From positions 1 to 38,761 of the forward strand of contig BJGL01000014.1 of NCBI GenBank assembly GCA_014190475.1: a DNA stretch of 38,761 nt, in the 5' to 3' direction. The stretch comes from Bacteroidota bacterium (lineage in GTDB: Bacteria; Bacteroidota; Bacteroidia; Chitinophagales; Chitinophagaceae). This document shows positions 6,202 to 14,749 of this stretch, in pieces. Each line of letters opens with the position of its first letter. Position 1 is the first letter of the stretch. The notes under the pieces were generated by a model. The model was not told the origin of the DNA. It was given only the letters and a program-made list of their open reading frames with translations, and made no database searches. A program made the position numbers and the translations under genes.

Positions 6202-7323
6202 TTACATTTTGTCACGCACGCATCGAAATCCAATATGCTCCATACCGGTATCTGGGCTTGTTTTCATTCGACGTGAAACCCGATATCCGCTACAGTAAGT
6301 ATCATTACATAAAAAGCTACCTCCACGCAGTACCCGTTTTTTTGTAAAAGGCTCTTGTGGATCGTAGGAATCAAGAGGGCCTTTGGGGTTGATAACTTGT
6401 ACCCCTTTAAAAGATTCATAATACGAGTAATCATACCAATCACTACACCATTCCCAAACATTTCCAGACATATCATGCAAGCCATATCCATTAGGACTAA
6501 AACTTGCAACAGGAGCGATTTTTAGAAACCCATCACGTAAAGAATTATAGTAAGGAAATTTCCCCTCCCAAGTATTTGCTTTTGGCGTATTACAATCTAA
6601 CGCCTCATTACCCCAAGGATAAACAGAAGCTAATAATCCGCCTCTTGCTGCATATTCCCACTCCGCTTCCGTAGGCAGACGTTTACCAGCCCACTTACAA
6701 TAAGCCATAGCATCTTCCCAACTTACATGCACAACAGGATGATTTTCTTTTCCGAATATTGAACTTTCAGGACCATCGGGATGCCGCCAGTTCGCACCCT
6801 TTTTCCATGTCCACCATTGGTTATAATTGTTAAGATCTACTGGACCTTGTGTAGGTTTAAATACTAGTGAGGAGGGGGTCAAAAGTGAGTCAGGTGGTGT
6901 AGGCGTTCCTGGTGGTAATTCTTTTTTTAGTTGTTCCCAATCTGGCTTTCGCTCAGCTGTTGTAATATATCCAGTAGCATTAATGAATTGTTGAAACTGA
7001 AAATTAGTTACCTCCGTCACATCAATATAAAAAGAAGAAACTATAACAATGTGTTTGGGCAACTCGTCGGACTCTGCTTGTTCATTATCACCCCCCATGT
7101 TAAATTCTCCACCTTGTATAAAAATCATCCCGGATATAGAGGTATCTCCATTAAAGTTTATATAATTAGTAGTATCATTCCCACTAAATCTTACTGGAAA
7201 TTTTAAACAGGAATGAATAGAATACTTAGCAGGTTGAAAATTATCAACTTTATTTTCAGCACAGCTAAATAAAAATAAGCACTGAAAAATAATTAAATAG
7301 TACTGCCTAAGGTCAACTATCAT
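6202..7323 (-). CDS. Formylglycine-generating enzyme (sulfatase-modifying factor), lipoprotein
   Basis: Oxidises the active-site cysteine of S1 sulfatases to formylglycine, using O2 and copper. The ATG at 7323 gives 373 residues with a signal ending LFLFSC, a lipobox predicting a lipidated periplasmic protein; a longer frame from 7374 would bury the signal and overlap the upstream gene. The fold is clear: IFIQGGEFNMGGDNEQAESD, FYIDVTEVTNFQF, KGANWRHPDGPESSI, HVSWEDAMAYCKWAGKRLPT, EAEWEYAARGG, GNVWEWCSDW. The catalytic pair is present in RGGSFLCNDTYCSGYR (about Cys339 and Cys344), with the spacing of genuine FGE, so this is not merely an FGE-fold protein. It is the last gene of the SusCD transcript. 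Its likely client is the island's sulfatase (32258-33811), at the far end of the PUL. Confidence 0.93.
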   Translation of the reverse strand: MIVDLRQYYLIIFQCLFLFSCAENKVDNFQPAKYSIHSCLKFPVRFSGNDTTNYINFNGDTSISGMIFIQGGEFNMGGDNEQAESDELPKHIVIVSSFYIDVTEVTNFQFQQFINATGYITTAERKPDWEQLKKELPPGTPTPPDSLLTPSSLVFKPTQGPVDLNNYNQWWTWKKGANWRHPDGPESSIFGKENHPVVHVSWEDAMAYCKWAGKRLPTEAEWEYAARGGLLASVYPWGNEALDCNTPKANTWEGKFPYYNSLRDGFLKIAPVASFSPNGYGLHDMSGNVWEWCSDWYDYSYYESFKGVQVINPKGPLDSYDPQEPFTKKRVLRGGSFLCNDTYCSGYRVSRRMKTSPDTGMEHIGFRCVRDKM

Positions 7324-7342
7324 TGCGTAAAGCCCGATTAAC

Positions 7343-8620
7343 TTAATTCGTTGATCGTATTTTTCCGCCAGCATTTTTTAACAACTGCTTGAAGTACTCT
7401 CCTGCCCAGCTATCGGTACCGTCTGGTCGGATCAGCCAAAAGCCTCGCATTTCATCTGTTTTTCGAGTGTCAGTGAGTTTTCGAAGTTCCTCGTTTTTAG
7501 GCTCATTACAATATAATTCCCACTGCATAATATAAGGAACCTCTAAAGCAAGGCAAACACCAACATAAGCATCCCATCTTGCAACCACTGGTTCTTTAGT
7601 AGTTAATCCCTCATAGCGTTGTTCTGGTATTCCTATTTCGCCCAAAAAAACTAATTTCTTTCCTTTCATATAGGGAGTAGGCCGCATGAGTGATTGTATG
7701 TATTGAATTCCTTTATAGAGGCCTAATCCAGTTGCGTCCATCCCATCATAACAAGACCATGATACCATATCGGTTTCAATGAGTGGAACAACACTATTAA
7801 TGATTCCAGGAATACCAGCTTGACTATCCATAACCTTATTTGCTTCTATGGCATGGTATACTTTAGCCTTCGTGACTTTTACCTCCGCACGTGCCCTGCT
7901 TACACCTCTCTGACGGGCAGCAAACCAAGTTGCCATGGCATTAATGCGCTGCATAGAATCATTTGGTACCAGAACGGTTACACGGTCGCCGTCAACTGCG
8001 CGTATTAATTCACCTGCCTTTCGTGACCAACGTGCATAGTCTCCGGTACCACCACGCATCATCCAGTCCCCTTCCCAATTATGAATAACAAATGTAAGCT
8101 CGCGATGTGCGTAGGTTGTAAGCAGATACTTTGTCAATTCGTATATTTCTTGTTCTTCTTTGGCAGCGGAAGAATCTGTTGTGCGAACGCCAGCACCATC
8201 GACACTTAATGCAATAGTATGAAAAGGCATTTCAAAAACAGATTTCCAATAGGGATGCTGGGCTAATTGTGTTAACGATAATTCTTTTGGCAAATTCCAA
8301 TTAGAATTATAAAAATATCCATTTCCTGGATTTTTTCTAAACCAAAGTTTTAAAACTCCATAACCCATTTCAAGCATTTTCTCACTACCCTCTACTAAAT
8401 AAGGCTTATCCGTAAAATAATACTTGCCAGCAACGTGTGTGGCTCCTATTCGATTTTTAATATCGGAAGGTATTGATGCCCCTTGTAAAGGTTGAAATTG
8501 TTTTATGTGAGATAAAATCATGCTATCGGACATTTGAACTTTGGAGGCCTTTGTTGGTTGACCGTTTGCCTGACCTGTCAATAGTAGAAAAGAAAAAAAA
8601 TAAAGTTTATAGTACTGCAT
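7343..8620 (-). CDS. Secreted putative glycoside hydrolase, TIM-barrel (GH-A clan-like)
   Basis: A 425-residue protein with an N-terminal signal peptide (cleavage near TGQANGQ). I do not recognise a named family. The sequence alternates strand and helix like a TIM barrel. Two acidic motifs sit where clan GH-A enzymes keep their catalytic glutamates: FVIHNWEGDWMMRG (strand 4-like, candidate acid/base) and KLVFLGEIGIPEQR (strand 7-like, candidate nucleophile). Aromatic SWSCYDGMDATG and QWELYCNEP stretches would line the cleft. It lies after the SusC-SusD-DUF3823 module, separated by a hairpin, and 19 bp before the FGE gene. In this PUL it may remove a sugar, or act on the unsaturated uronyl end for which no GH88/GH105 is present. 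Function is inferred. Confidence 0.55.
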   Translation of the reverse strand: MQYYKLYFFSFLLLTGQANGQPTKASKVQMSDSMILSHIKQFQPLQGASIPSDIKNRIGATHVAGKYYFTDKPYLVEGSEKMLEMGYGVLKLWFRKNPGNGYFYNSNWNLPKELSLTQLAQHPYWKSVFEMPFHTIALSVDGAGVRTTDSSAAKEEQEIYELTKYLLTTYAHRELTFVIHNWEGDWMMRGGTGDYARWSRKAGELIRAVDGDRVTVLVPNDSMQRINAMATWFAARQRGVSRARAEVKVTKAKVYHAIEANKVMDSQAGIPGIINSVVPLIETDMVSWSCYDGMDATGLGLYKGIQYIQSLMRPTPYMKGKKLVFLGEIGIPEQRYEGLTTKEPVVARWDAYVGVCLALEVPYIMQWELYCNEPKNEELRKLTDTRKTDEMRGFWLIRPDGTDSWAGEYFKQLLKNAGGKIRSTN

Positions 8621-8628
8621 AAAATTTA

Positions 8629-8663
8629 AAATAAAAGGACCCTGGCTATAAGCACAGGGTCCT
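8629..8663 (-). terminator. Hairpin terminator or attenuator after the SusCD module
   Basis: AGGACCCTG (8636-8644) and CAGGGTCCT (8655-8663) form a perfect 9-bp stem with a 10-nt loop. On the minus strand it is followed by TTTTATTTT. It lies 30 bp after the DUF3823 gene and 15 bp before the next ATG. It could end the SusC-SusD-DUF3823 transcript or partly attenuate expression of the glycosidase and FGE genes beyond. It could also stabilise the 3' end of the uptake-module mRNA. Confidence 0.7.
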
Positions 8664-8693
8664 ATTGATGATAAAATGAATTTTCAAAGGATC

Positions 8694-9422
8694 TTACAAA
8701 CTGATTTTAACCAGTGAAGCATAATTTCTTCTCACAGTTCCATACCCTGAAATACTGGCAAGTGCACCTACACGAAAAAAATAATCACGTCCGGCAGGAA
8801 ATAATGTTGCGTTAGTATTAAGATCGATTGTTAAAGTATATGTTGTTGCTGGATTAATCACGATCGGTGTTCCAAATGACTGCTGAAAGCTGGTTCCAGC
8901 TGTATTAAACTTTACTGACTCGCCGACATAAACATCGCTAAAGGCATAGAGACGTATAGCGCTTAATCGGGCAGCAGCAACACCCGGCTCTAAATTAAAG
9001 GTGGCAACTACTTGATTATTCGAGTTTTTAGTAATGGTACAGTTTTTAACTCGGATATAAGGTTCTACTTCAAAATCAAGTTTATTTTCGCCCGGCTTAA
9101 TCTCATAATCAGTTATAGAAACTGGAATGAAGTTTCCGTTTATCAAGTTAAAATTATACTTGTTTGCAAAAACTAAATTGTTACGATACTCACCGGTATT
9201 CTTAATAAGCCAGTTTTGGGCAACTGGTGTAGCATAGCCTAACTCAAAAGCTTGAATAATTGAGCCATTGATCAATTCAGTCTGGACAGGCTCACCTGTA
9301 ACTTTATCCTTAATAATACCATAAACTTGTGCATTGGGGCCCTCCATGTCATCTTTCATACAAGAGGAAAGTGACAGACTCAAACCCAACAAGAGTAACA
9401 AACTTGAAAATTGGACTTTCAT
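8694..9422 (-). CDS. DUF3823-type surface lipoprotein of the SusCD module
   Basis: A 242-residue lipoprotein with signal peptide and lipobox LSLSSC (Cys about residue 21). A carboxypeptidase-regulatory-like beta domain follows (about 30-125, VYGIIKDKVTGEPVQTELI), then a second beta domain (about 130-242). This is the architecture of the DUF3823 family. Such proteins occur right after SusC/SusD in Bacteroidota PULs and are thought to sit at the cell surface as accessory glycan-binding subunits. The gene starts 21 bp after susD and is followed by a hairpin. No catalytic motif is visible. The binding role is inferred from family and position. Confidence 0.8.
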   Translation of the reverse strand: MKVQFSSLLLLLGLSLSLSSCMKDDMEGPNAQVYGIIKDKVTGEPVQTELINGSIIQAFELGYATPVAQNWLIKNTGEYRNNLVFANKYNFNLINGNFIPVSITDYEIKPGENKLDFEVEPYIRVKNCTITKNSNNQVVATFNLEPGVAAARLSAIRLYAFSDVYVGESVKFNTAGTSFQQSFGTPIVINPATTYTLTIDLNTNATLFPAGRDYFFRVGALASISGYGTVRRNYASLVKISL

Positions 9423-9443
9423 ATAATTTACTTTATTTAAGTA

Positions 9444-11402
9444 TTAATAATTGGGGTTTTGAATCAGTCTATTTGTACTTACACCAGGTATAGGCCTGTA
9501 GTAAAACCACTGCTGGAAATTTTGCCCGTTTGCGCGCTCGTCATAAAAGTTATTAGCCCGTACAAAAATATATTTGGGAGTGGGTTGACGTAGATCGATA
9601 ACAGGAACCAATATTTGTCTTCTTGAGCCCTGAAACATTGTATGGTTTTCACGACGTCTGATCATATCCCAATAACGCTGTCCTTCAAATGCCATCTCAA
9701 CACGACGTTCTTTTAGGACATTAGCTAGGCTTAATGGAATATTGTCAGTATGAGCAGCGCGTCTACGTAATGCATTTAAGTAAGTAGCGGCTAATGTGGC
9801 GTCGCCTACTCCACCTTCAACAACTGCTTCAGCGTAATTTAAAAAAACTTCAGCTAAACGAATATCAATAAAGTCTTGAGTTGAACTAAAGTAAAATCCC
9901 GGGACATTTTTTCCCTCTTGCAAAAATTTCTTTAAACTAAATCCTGAGCACGAAAAATTCTGATCGGCATTTGCACCAATATTATGAAATGCAGACAGAC
10001 CACTTAAAGCAGAAGCTCCTAAAGCAAAATAGGTACGCCCATCCCTACCTGGAGCAGAGCCATTAGTGTAAACAATCTTACTTCCATCTTGTCTTACCAA
10101 TCCGCCTTGCATAATTATAGTCACTCCTTTCCAAGTAGAACCAGGTACAATAATACTAGCATGTAATCTTGCATCCTTACCAGCAAAAATATCACTCAAA
10201 TTATCATATTGCTTGTAAGGTTTATTTACATCAAAATTTACTGGATTGGCAACTACATCACTTTCATTCCCATCTAAACGGGTAACTAATGGAACACTTC
10301 TACCCTGACCATTATCTGAATAATCCTCAAACAGGTCAACTAAGTTTAATGTTGGGCTGAAACGTCCATAATACAATCCCCCTGGATTGGTTTGTGAAGG
10401 ATTATAAAAAACATCGACTGTATGACCCTGCAAAAGAGTGGTTTGTCCATCGATATACCCTTTTTTCAGCAGTACTTCTACATCTGCACCAGCAGGATTT
10501 TGAAAAATGTCTTGAAAATTCTTTGCAGCCTCGGCCCTGTTAGCTGGTGTAGGTCTGTACAGCCCTTTTCCGGATTGACTAATAACTGCAGCAGAAGCAT
10601 CTATACATTGCTGATAAAAATTGGTTGCATCAGCTGCAGTCATACCACCCACTAATCCTTGATCAACGGCAGTCCCAGTCAATGGAGCCCGACTCCAATA
10701 TTTTGCAACCGAGGCGGCATGTAGTGCTACTCTTGATTTAAGTGCCAAAGCAGCCCATTTTGTAACACGATATTGACCTTCTACAGCTGTACGAGAAGTT
10801 GGAAGTGCCATCGCAGCCGAATCTAATTCAGACAAAATGTAACTCCAAGTTGCTTTCTCGGTACTGCGTGGTACAAATAAATTAGCATTATCCGATCCTG
10901 GGATATACTCTTGAGAGCGCTCAATCAATGGAACACCACCATATCTTTTTGCTAAGCCGAAATACATGTAGGCCCTTATAAAACGGCCTTCTGCAACTAA
11001 ACCGGCTCTTTGCTGATCGGACATTGCAACTTGAGGAAGTTGTTCAATAAAAAGATTTGTTTGACGGATAGCGTCATATCCCCAGTAGCCATCGTTGGTT
11101 GGACCTACACCCGTTCCTGTAGAAGCAGTACTTTCATCAGTATAAAATGTAGTCCCAAATCCCGGCTCAATGTAACCATTTGACTCACGGTAATAGCTAA
11201 ACCACTTTCCAGGATTATATACAAAATCCTCCATAGGAACTCGGCTATACAAATTTGCCAATAACACCCTAACCCCGTTTACATCCGTTAAAAGTTGAGA
11301 AGCGGGTACTCTATCAAGCGGTTGTACTTCTAAAAACTTTTTACAGGAACTTGTTACAAGACCGGTAAAAATGATAAGTGTATAAATAAGTATTTTTTTC
11401 AT
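9444..11402 (-). CDS. susD: SusD/RagB-family glycan-binding outer-membrane lipoprotein
   Basis: The surface lid subunit that binds oligosaccharides and delivers them to its SusC partner. It has 652 residues, with lipobox LVTSSC near residue 20 and the typical start KKFLEVQPLDRVPASQLLTD. The helical TPR-like part contains the RFIRAYMYFGLAKRYGGVPLI signature, and the SusD C-terminal domain contains FIDIRLAEVFLNYAEAVVEGG, LNALRRRAAH and RRVEMAFEGQRYWDMIRRR. At 652 residues it is somewhat longer than many SusD proteins (500-600), suggesting extra surface loops. It lies 11 bp downstream of susC, the normal order. Ligand identity cannot be read from sequence; the neighbourhood points to a uronate-containing glycan. 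Confidence 0.96.
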   Translation of the reverse strand: MKKILIYTLIIFTGLVTSSCKKFLEVQPLDRVPASQLLTDVNGVRVLLANLYSRVPMEDFVYNPGKWFSYYRESNGYIEPGFGTTFYTDESTASTGTGVGPTNDGYWGYDAIRQTNLFIEQLPQVAMSDQQRAGLVAEGRFIRAYMYFGLAKRYGGVPLIERSQEYIPGSDNANLFVPRSTEKATWSYILSELDSAAMALPTSRTAVEGQYRVTKWAALALKSRVALHAASVAKYWSRAPLTGTAVDQGLVGGMTAADATNFYQQCIDASAAVISQSGKGLYRPTPANRAEAAKNFQDIFQNPAGADVEVLLKKGYIDGQTTLLQGHTVDVFYNPSQTNPGGLYYGRFSPTLNLVDLFEDYSDNGQGRSVPLVTRLDGNESDVVANPVNFDVNKPYKQYDNLSDIFAGKDARLHASIIVPGSTWKGVTIIMQGGLVRQDGSKIVYTNGSAPGRDGRTYFALGASALSGLSAFHNIGANADQNFSCSGFSLKKFLQEGKNVPGFYFSSTQDFIDIRLAEVFLNYAEAVVEGGVGDATLAATYLNALRRRAAHTDNIPLSLANVLKERRVEMAFEGQRYWDMIRRRENHTMFQGSRRQILVPVIDLRQPTPKYIFVRANNFYDERANGQNFQQWFYYRPIPGVSTNRLIQNPNY

Positions 11403-11413
11403 AGTGCAGTTGT

Positions 11414-14400
11414 TTAGAAGTTAATCGTCATTCCAAAATTGAAAGAACGCATGAGTGGGTATGTTAAATCAGCTTGATAAGCTCCCTCTTCGCGTTCAGG
11501 ATCCAAATTCTTTGCCAGATCATTAGAGAAAGTAAATAAATTAAATGCATTTACATAAACGCGCAATCCGTTAATTCCAGACTTACGAAGGACATCGTTC
11601 GGTATAGTGTACCCCATCTCTAAACTCTTCAAGCGGAGAAATGTTGCATTGATTCTCCACTGATCGGTAGTAAGTGCATCTGTAGTATTATTAAAATTGG
11701 CGCGAAGGGCTGGATATCGGCCTGGAATCCATTTTGCAGCTGGGTCATAAGGGTTCATAGAGGGATCTTCTAATCTCCAGCGGTCAAGGTATTTTTCCCA
11801 CAACCCAGGGTAACGCCCATACCCCCAAACATCGTTAGGCGAGGCAAATATGGTAAACATAGAGGCCCCCTGAAATACTAAATTCAAATCAAATTGCTTG
11901 TATCCTATACTTGCCGTAGCACCATATTGCAAAGGGGGATTCCCTGCAAAACCTTGATATTGCCCAGACCAAAATTCAGGAAGCTGATCATTTCCATCAA
12001 TAATACCATTACCATCCACATCTGTAACTGCATTACTTCCGGGAAGCATCATAGAATTTCCTAAAGTACCGCCCATAAGTGGTGCAGTTTGGTACTGACG
12101 AATATCGGTATAACGGCCATCGTAAATATAACCCCACTCTCTTCCCAAAATACGATCACTTCCCCAAGCATCTTTCCAACGCTGCATGCTACTTTGGTAA
12201 GGAGCTCTCTCGGAATACACCAGGTACTTTCTTGCAAGTGTTGCATTTGCAGCTACTTCGTACGTAACTCCACCAATCTTATTTTTATGGGATACCATCA
12301 TTTCTATACCCATAACCTTATCCGCGTTTATATTTTCCTGCGGGAAGCTTGCGCCGAATGTATTGGGAACGGATTGAATTCTATTTGCAAGCAGTCCGTC
12401 TCTGTCTTTACGAAAAACATCGGCAATTACACCCAACTTTCCATTCCATAGAGATAAGTCAACACCAATATTTGCAGTTTTAGTTTTTACCCAGGTAAGA
12501 TTATCATTAACAACACCAGGAGGAACCATGCCTAGTGTTAAAACATTTGGAGTAAGTACATAGCCGGTATTAACAGCACCAAATCGATAACCTGCATAGT
12601 ACTCGAACGGATTTCCCGCATCTGCACCCATTGCACCGTAGGATGCACGAAGTTTTAAGTCAGAAATAAACCGAAAATTATTTTTAATGAAAGGTTCCTG
12701 CGAAATTCTCCAACCCACCGAGGCAGAAGGGAAAAAAGCCCAGCGTTTAGATGGGGCATAACGATAAGAACCATCATTACGAAAAGCCATTTCTAACAAG
12801 TACTTTCCTCTAAAATCATAATTTAATCTTCCTAAAGTAGCAAGGTAGCGTTGCAATATTCGATCACCGCCATTTTGTGCGTTAGTTAAACTCCCTTGAT
12901 TGAGAATATCTGTAGTATAAACATCATCATACTGTCTGTTACCGGAAATTATATCATTACGCAGCGCACGCATTTCATATACCGCAGTCAATCCTAGGTT
13001 ATGAACGCCTGCAATTGTTTTTTTATAATTAGCAGTAGCCTGCAACACAGCACGACTAAATTGATTCATAGAATTGCTATAGCGGTTAACACCACGTACA
13101 GTAGGAACATTTGTTACCATGTCGTACTGGAAATAGGCCCGCTGAAGATTTGACCAATTATTAATATTTCCATCATAGGCTCCCTGTAGAGCCAAGCGTA
13201 ATCCCTTAACAAAAGGAACAGTATAGCTCAATTCAACATTACTTTGATACTGAACATTGCTCCATTTCTCATAACCTGATATTTCCTCACTTGCCAAGGC
13301 ATAGGGATTCGTAAATTCAGGTGGGATACGAGTAACATTATTAGGGAATCCAGGAACAAAAGGAGTAAAAGCGCGATCAGCAATAATAAGGGGCTTAAAA
13401 AACCAGAAATAGGACCCCTGTGGACTTTTATTATTATCGATTCTTCCTGCAAAATTGATAGTAGCTTTTAAATCCTTTGAAAGACTAAATGTTACATTAT
13501 TACGAAAATTATACTTACGATACTTTTGAATATCACTTTTCAAAATACCATCATCACTTAAAATTCCGATACTGGTGTAATAAGTCATTTGATCAGTACC
13601 ACCAGAAATTGAAAGATTGTGTTGCTGCTGGGCTGTATAATCACGTAATATTTCATTAAACCAATCAAAATCTTGATAACCTGGCAGTGTTCCCTCTTTC
13701 CATTTATCCAATTCAGTTTGGCTAAATGCAACTGGCAACTTAGTATTAGCATTCATCTCATTCTTGATAACCCGATAAGTATATGCATCAACATTGGCAG
13801 GCATACTGGTTGCCTGCTTATAACCATAGTAGCCGGTATATGTAATTTTTGCTTTACCTCTCGATCCCTTCTTTGTTGTAACAATTAATACGCCATTATC
13901 TGAGTTCATTCCGTAGATAGCAGCTGCCGCATCCTTTAATACTGAAATACTTTCAATATCCTCAGGATTTAATCTTTCGAAATCAGACATTCCATCACGT
14001 GGTATACCATCAATTACTAATAAAGGAGTCCCAAAACCGCGAATACTGACCAGGCTATTGAATGTACCTGGCTCTGCAGTTTGCTGACGAATATGAACAC
14101 CAGGTATTTTTCCCTGGATATTACTCACCACACTCGTACTCTTTGTAGTTGCGATACCTTCAGAACGAATAGTGGCAATTGAACCAGATAATGTTTCTTT
14201 TTTTTGCGTACCATAACCTACTACAACAACCTCTTCCATAGTAGAAGCAGCAACCTTTAAGTTTATAAACATATTATCAGTAGCACGCATTTCAACTGAC
14301 TGATAACCTACAATACTAAATACTAGTGTAGTATTAGCATTGTTTACATTGATTGAAAACTGTCCATTTTTGTCAGTAGTGGTTCCTCCAGACTTGTCAC

Positions 14401-14560
14401 CTTTGATTTGAACTACTACACCTACTAACGGCTCTGTAGTTTCACTAAATACTTTTCCTGTAATACGTCCAGGGCCTTGCGCAAAAGAGAAAGTTGCAAG
14501 GGCAAGAAAGAAAACAGCAAAAAGAATGGGTTTTGCAAAAAGCATAGCTTTTTTAATCAT
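11414..14560 (-). CDS. susC: SusC/RagA-family TonB-dependent outer-membrane receptor
   Basis: Energised transporter for oligosaccharides across the outer membrane. The ATG at 14560 gives 1048 residues starting with a signal peptide (MIKKAMLFAKPILFAVFFLA, ending near SFAQ); an in-frame TTG further upstream (14611) would only add a poor leader. Domains in order: carboxypeptidase-like N-terminal extension (GRITGKVFSETTEPLVGVVV, about 30-105), TonB box and plug (EEVVVVGYGTQKKETLSGSI, with the SusC-type SVLKDAAAAIYG), then a 22-strand barrel ending in SFNFGMTINF with a terminal aromatic residue. It is the first gene of the SusC-SusD-DUF3823 unit. The LacI-type palindrome at 14690-14701 sits about 130 bp upstream, pointing to substrate-dependent control. 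Confidence 0.97.
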   Translation of the reverse strand: MIKKAMLFAKPILFAVFFLALATFSFAQGPGRITGKVFSETTEPLVGVVVQIKGDKSGGTTTDKNGQFSINVNNANTTLVFSIVGYQSVEMRATDNMFINLKVAASTMEEVVVVGYGTQKKETLSGSIATIRSEGIATTKSTSVVSNIQGKIPGVHIRQQTAEPGTFNSLVSIRGFGTPLLVIDGIPRDGMSDFERLNPEDIESISVLKDAAAAIYGMNSDNGVLIVTTKKGSRGKAKITYTGYYGYKQATSMPANVDAYTYRVIKNEMNANTKLPVAFSQTELDKWKEGTLPGYQDFDWFNEILRDYTAQQQHNLSISGGTDQMTYYTSIGILSDDGILKSDIQKYRKYNFRNNVTFSLSKDLKATINFAGRIDNNKSPQGSYFWFFKPLIIADRAFTPFVPGFPNNVTRIPPEFTNPYALASEEISGYEKWSNVQYQSNVELSYTVPFVKGLRLALQGAYDGNINNWSNLQRAYFQYDMVTNVPTVRGVNRYSNSMNQFSRAVLQATANYKKTIAGVHNLGLTAVYEMRALRNDIISGNRQYDDVYTTDILNQGSLTNAQNGGDRILQRYLATLGRLNYDFRGKYLLEMAFRNDGSYRYAPSKRWAFFPSASVGWRISQEPFIKNNFRFISDLKLRASYGAMGADAGNPFEYYAGYRFGAVNTGYVLTPNVLTLGMVPPGVVNDNLTWVKTKTANIGVDLSLWNGKLGVIADVFRKDRDGLLANRIQSVPNTFGASFPQENINADKVMGIEMMVSHKNKIGGVTYEVAANATLARKYLVYSERAPYQSSMQRWKDAWGSDRILGREWGYIYDGRYTDIRQYQTAPLMGGTLGNSMMLPGSNAVTDVDGNGIIDGNDQLPEFWSGQYQGFAGNPPLQYGATASIGYKQFDLNLVFQGASMFTIFASPNDVWGYGRYPGLWEKYLDRWRLEDPSMNPYDPAAKWIPGRYPALRANFNNTTDALTTDQWRINATFLRLKSLEMGYTIPNDVLRKSGINGLRVYVNAFNLFTFSNDLAKNLDPEREEGAYQADLTYPLMRSFNFGMTINF

Positions 14561-14689
14561 AGCTGTTGGTTTAATAAAGGGAGGGTTAAGATGTTTAAGT
14601 AACATAAGCAATCGGTTAGTGCAAGAATTGGCACTATGAATGTAAAACGACTACAAATTAAAATTTGCAAGAATTACAACTTTTTACAT

Positions 14690-14701
14690 GCAAACGTTTG
14701 C
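14690..14701. promoter_or_regulatory. LacI-family operator palindrome before susC
   Basis: GCAAACGTTTGC is a perfect 12-bp palindrome with the central CG typical of LacI-family sites. It lies in the 138-bp gap between KduI and the long susC frame. The identical 12-mer occurs beside the LacI gene at 31190-31201, and a half-matching copy lies before the KDG kinase gene. Three copies at promoter positions of one PUL strongly suggest a shared operator for the island's LacI protein. Confidence 0.85.
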
Positions 14702-14749
14702 GTTAAAATCGAAAAAGTTGTTGGAGAATAGCTACGCTACTGTTAAACA

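Noticed and set aside
7324-7374. Longer N-terminus for the FGE gene
   Set aside because: It would overlap the upstream gene and place 17 charged residues before the signal peptide; the Met at 7323 gives a clean lipoprotein signal.
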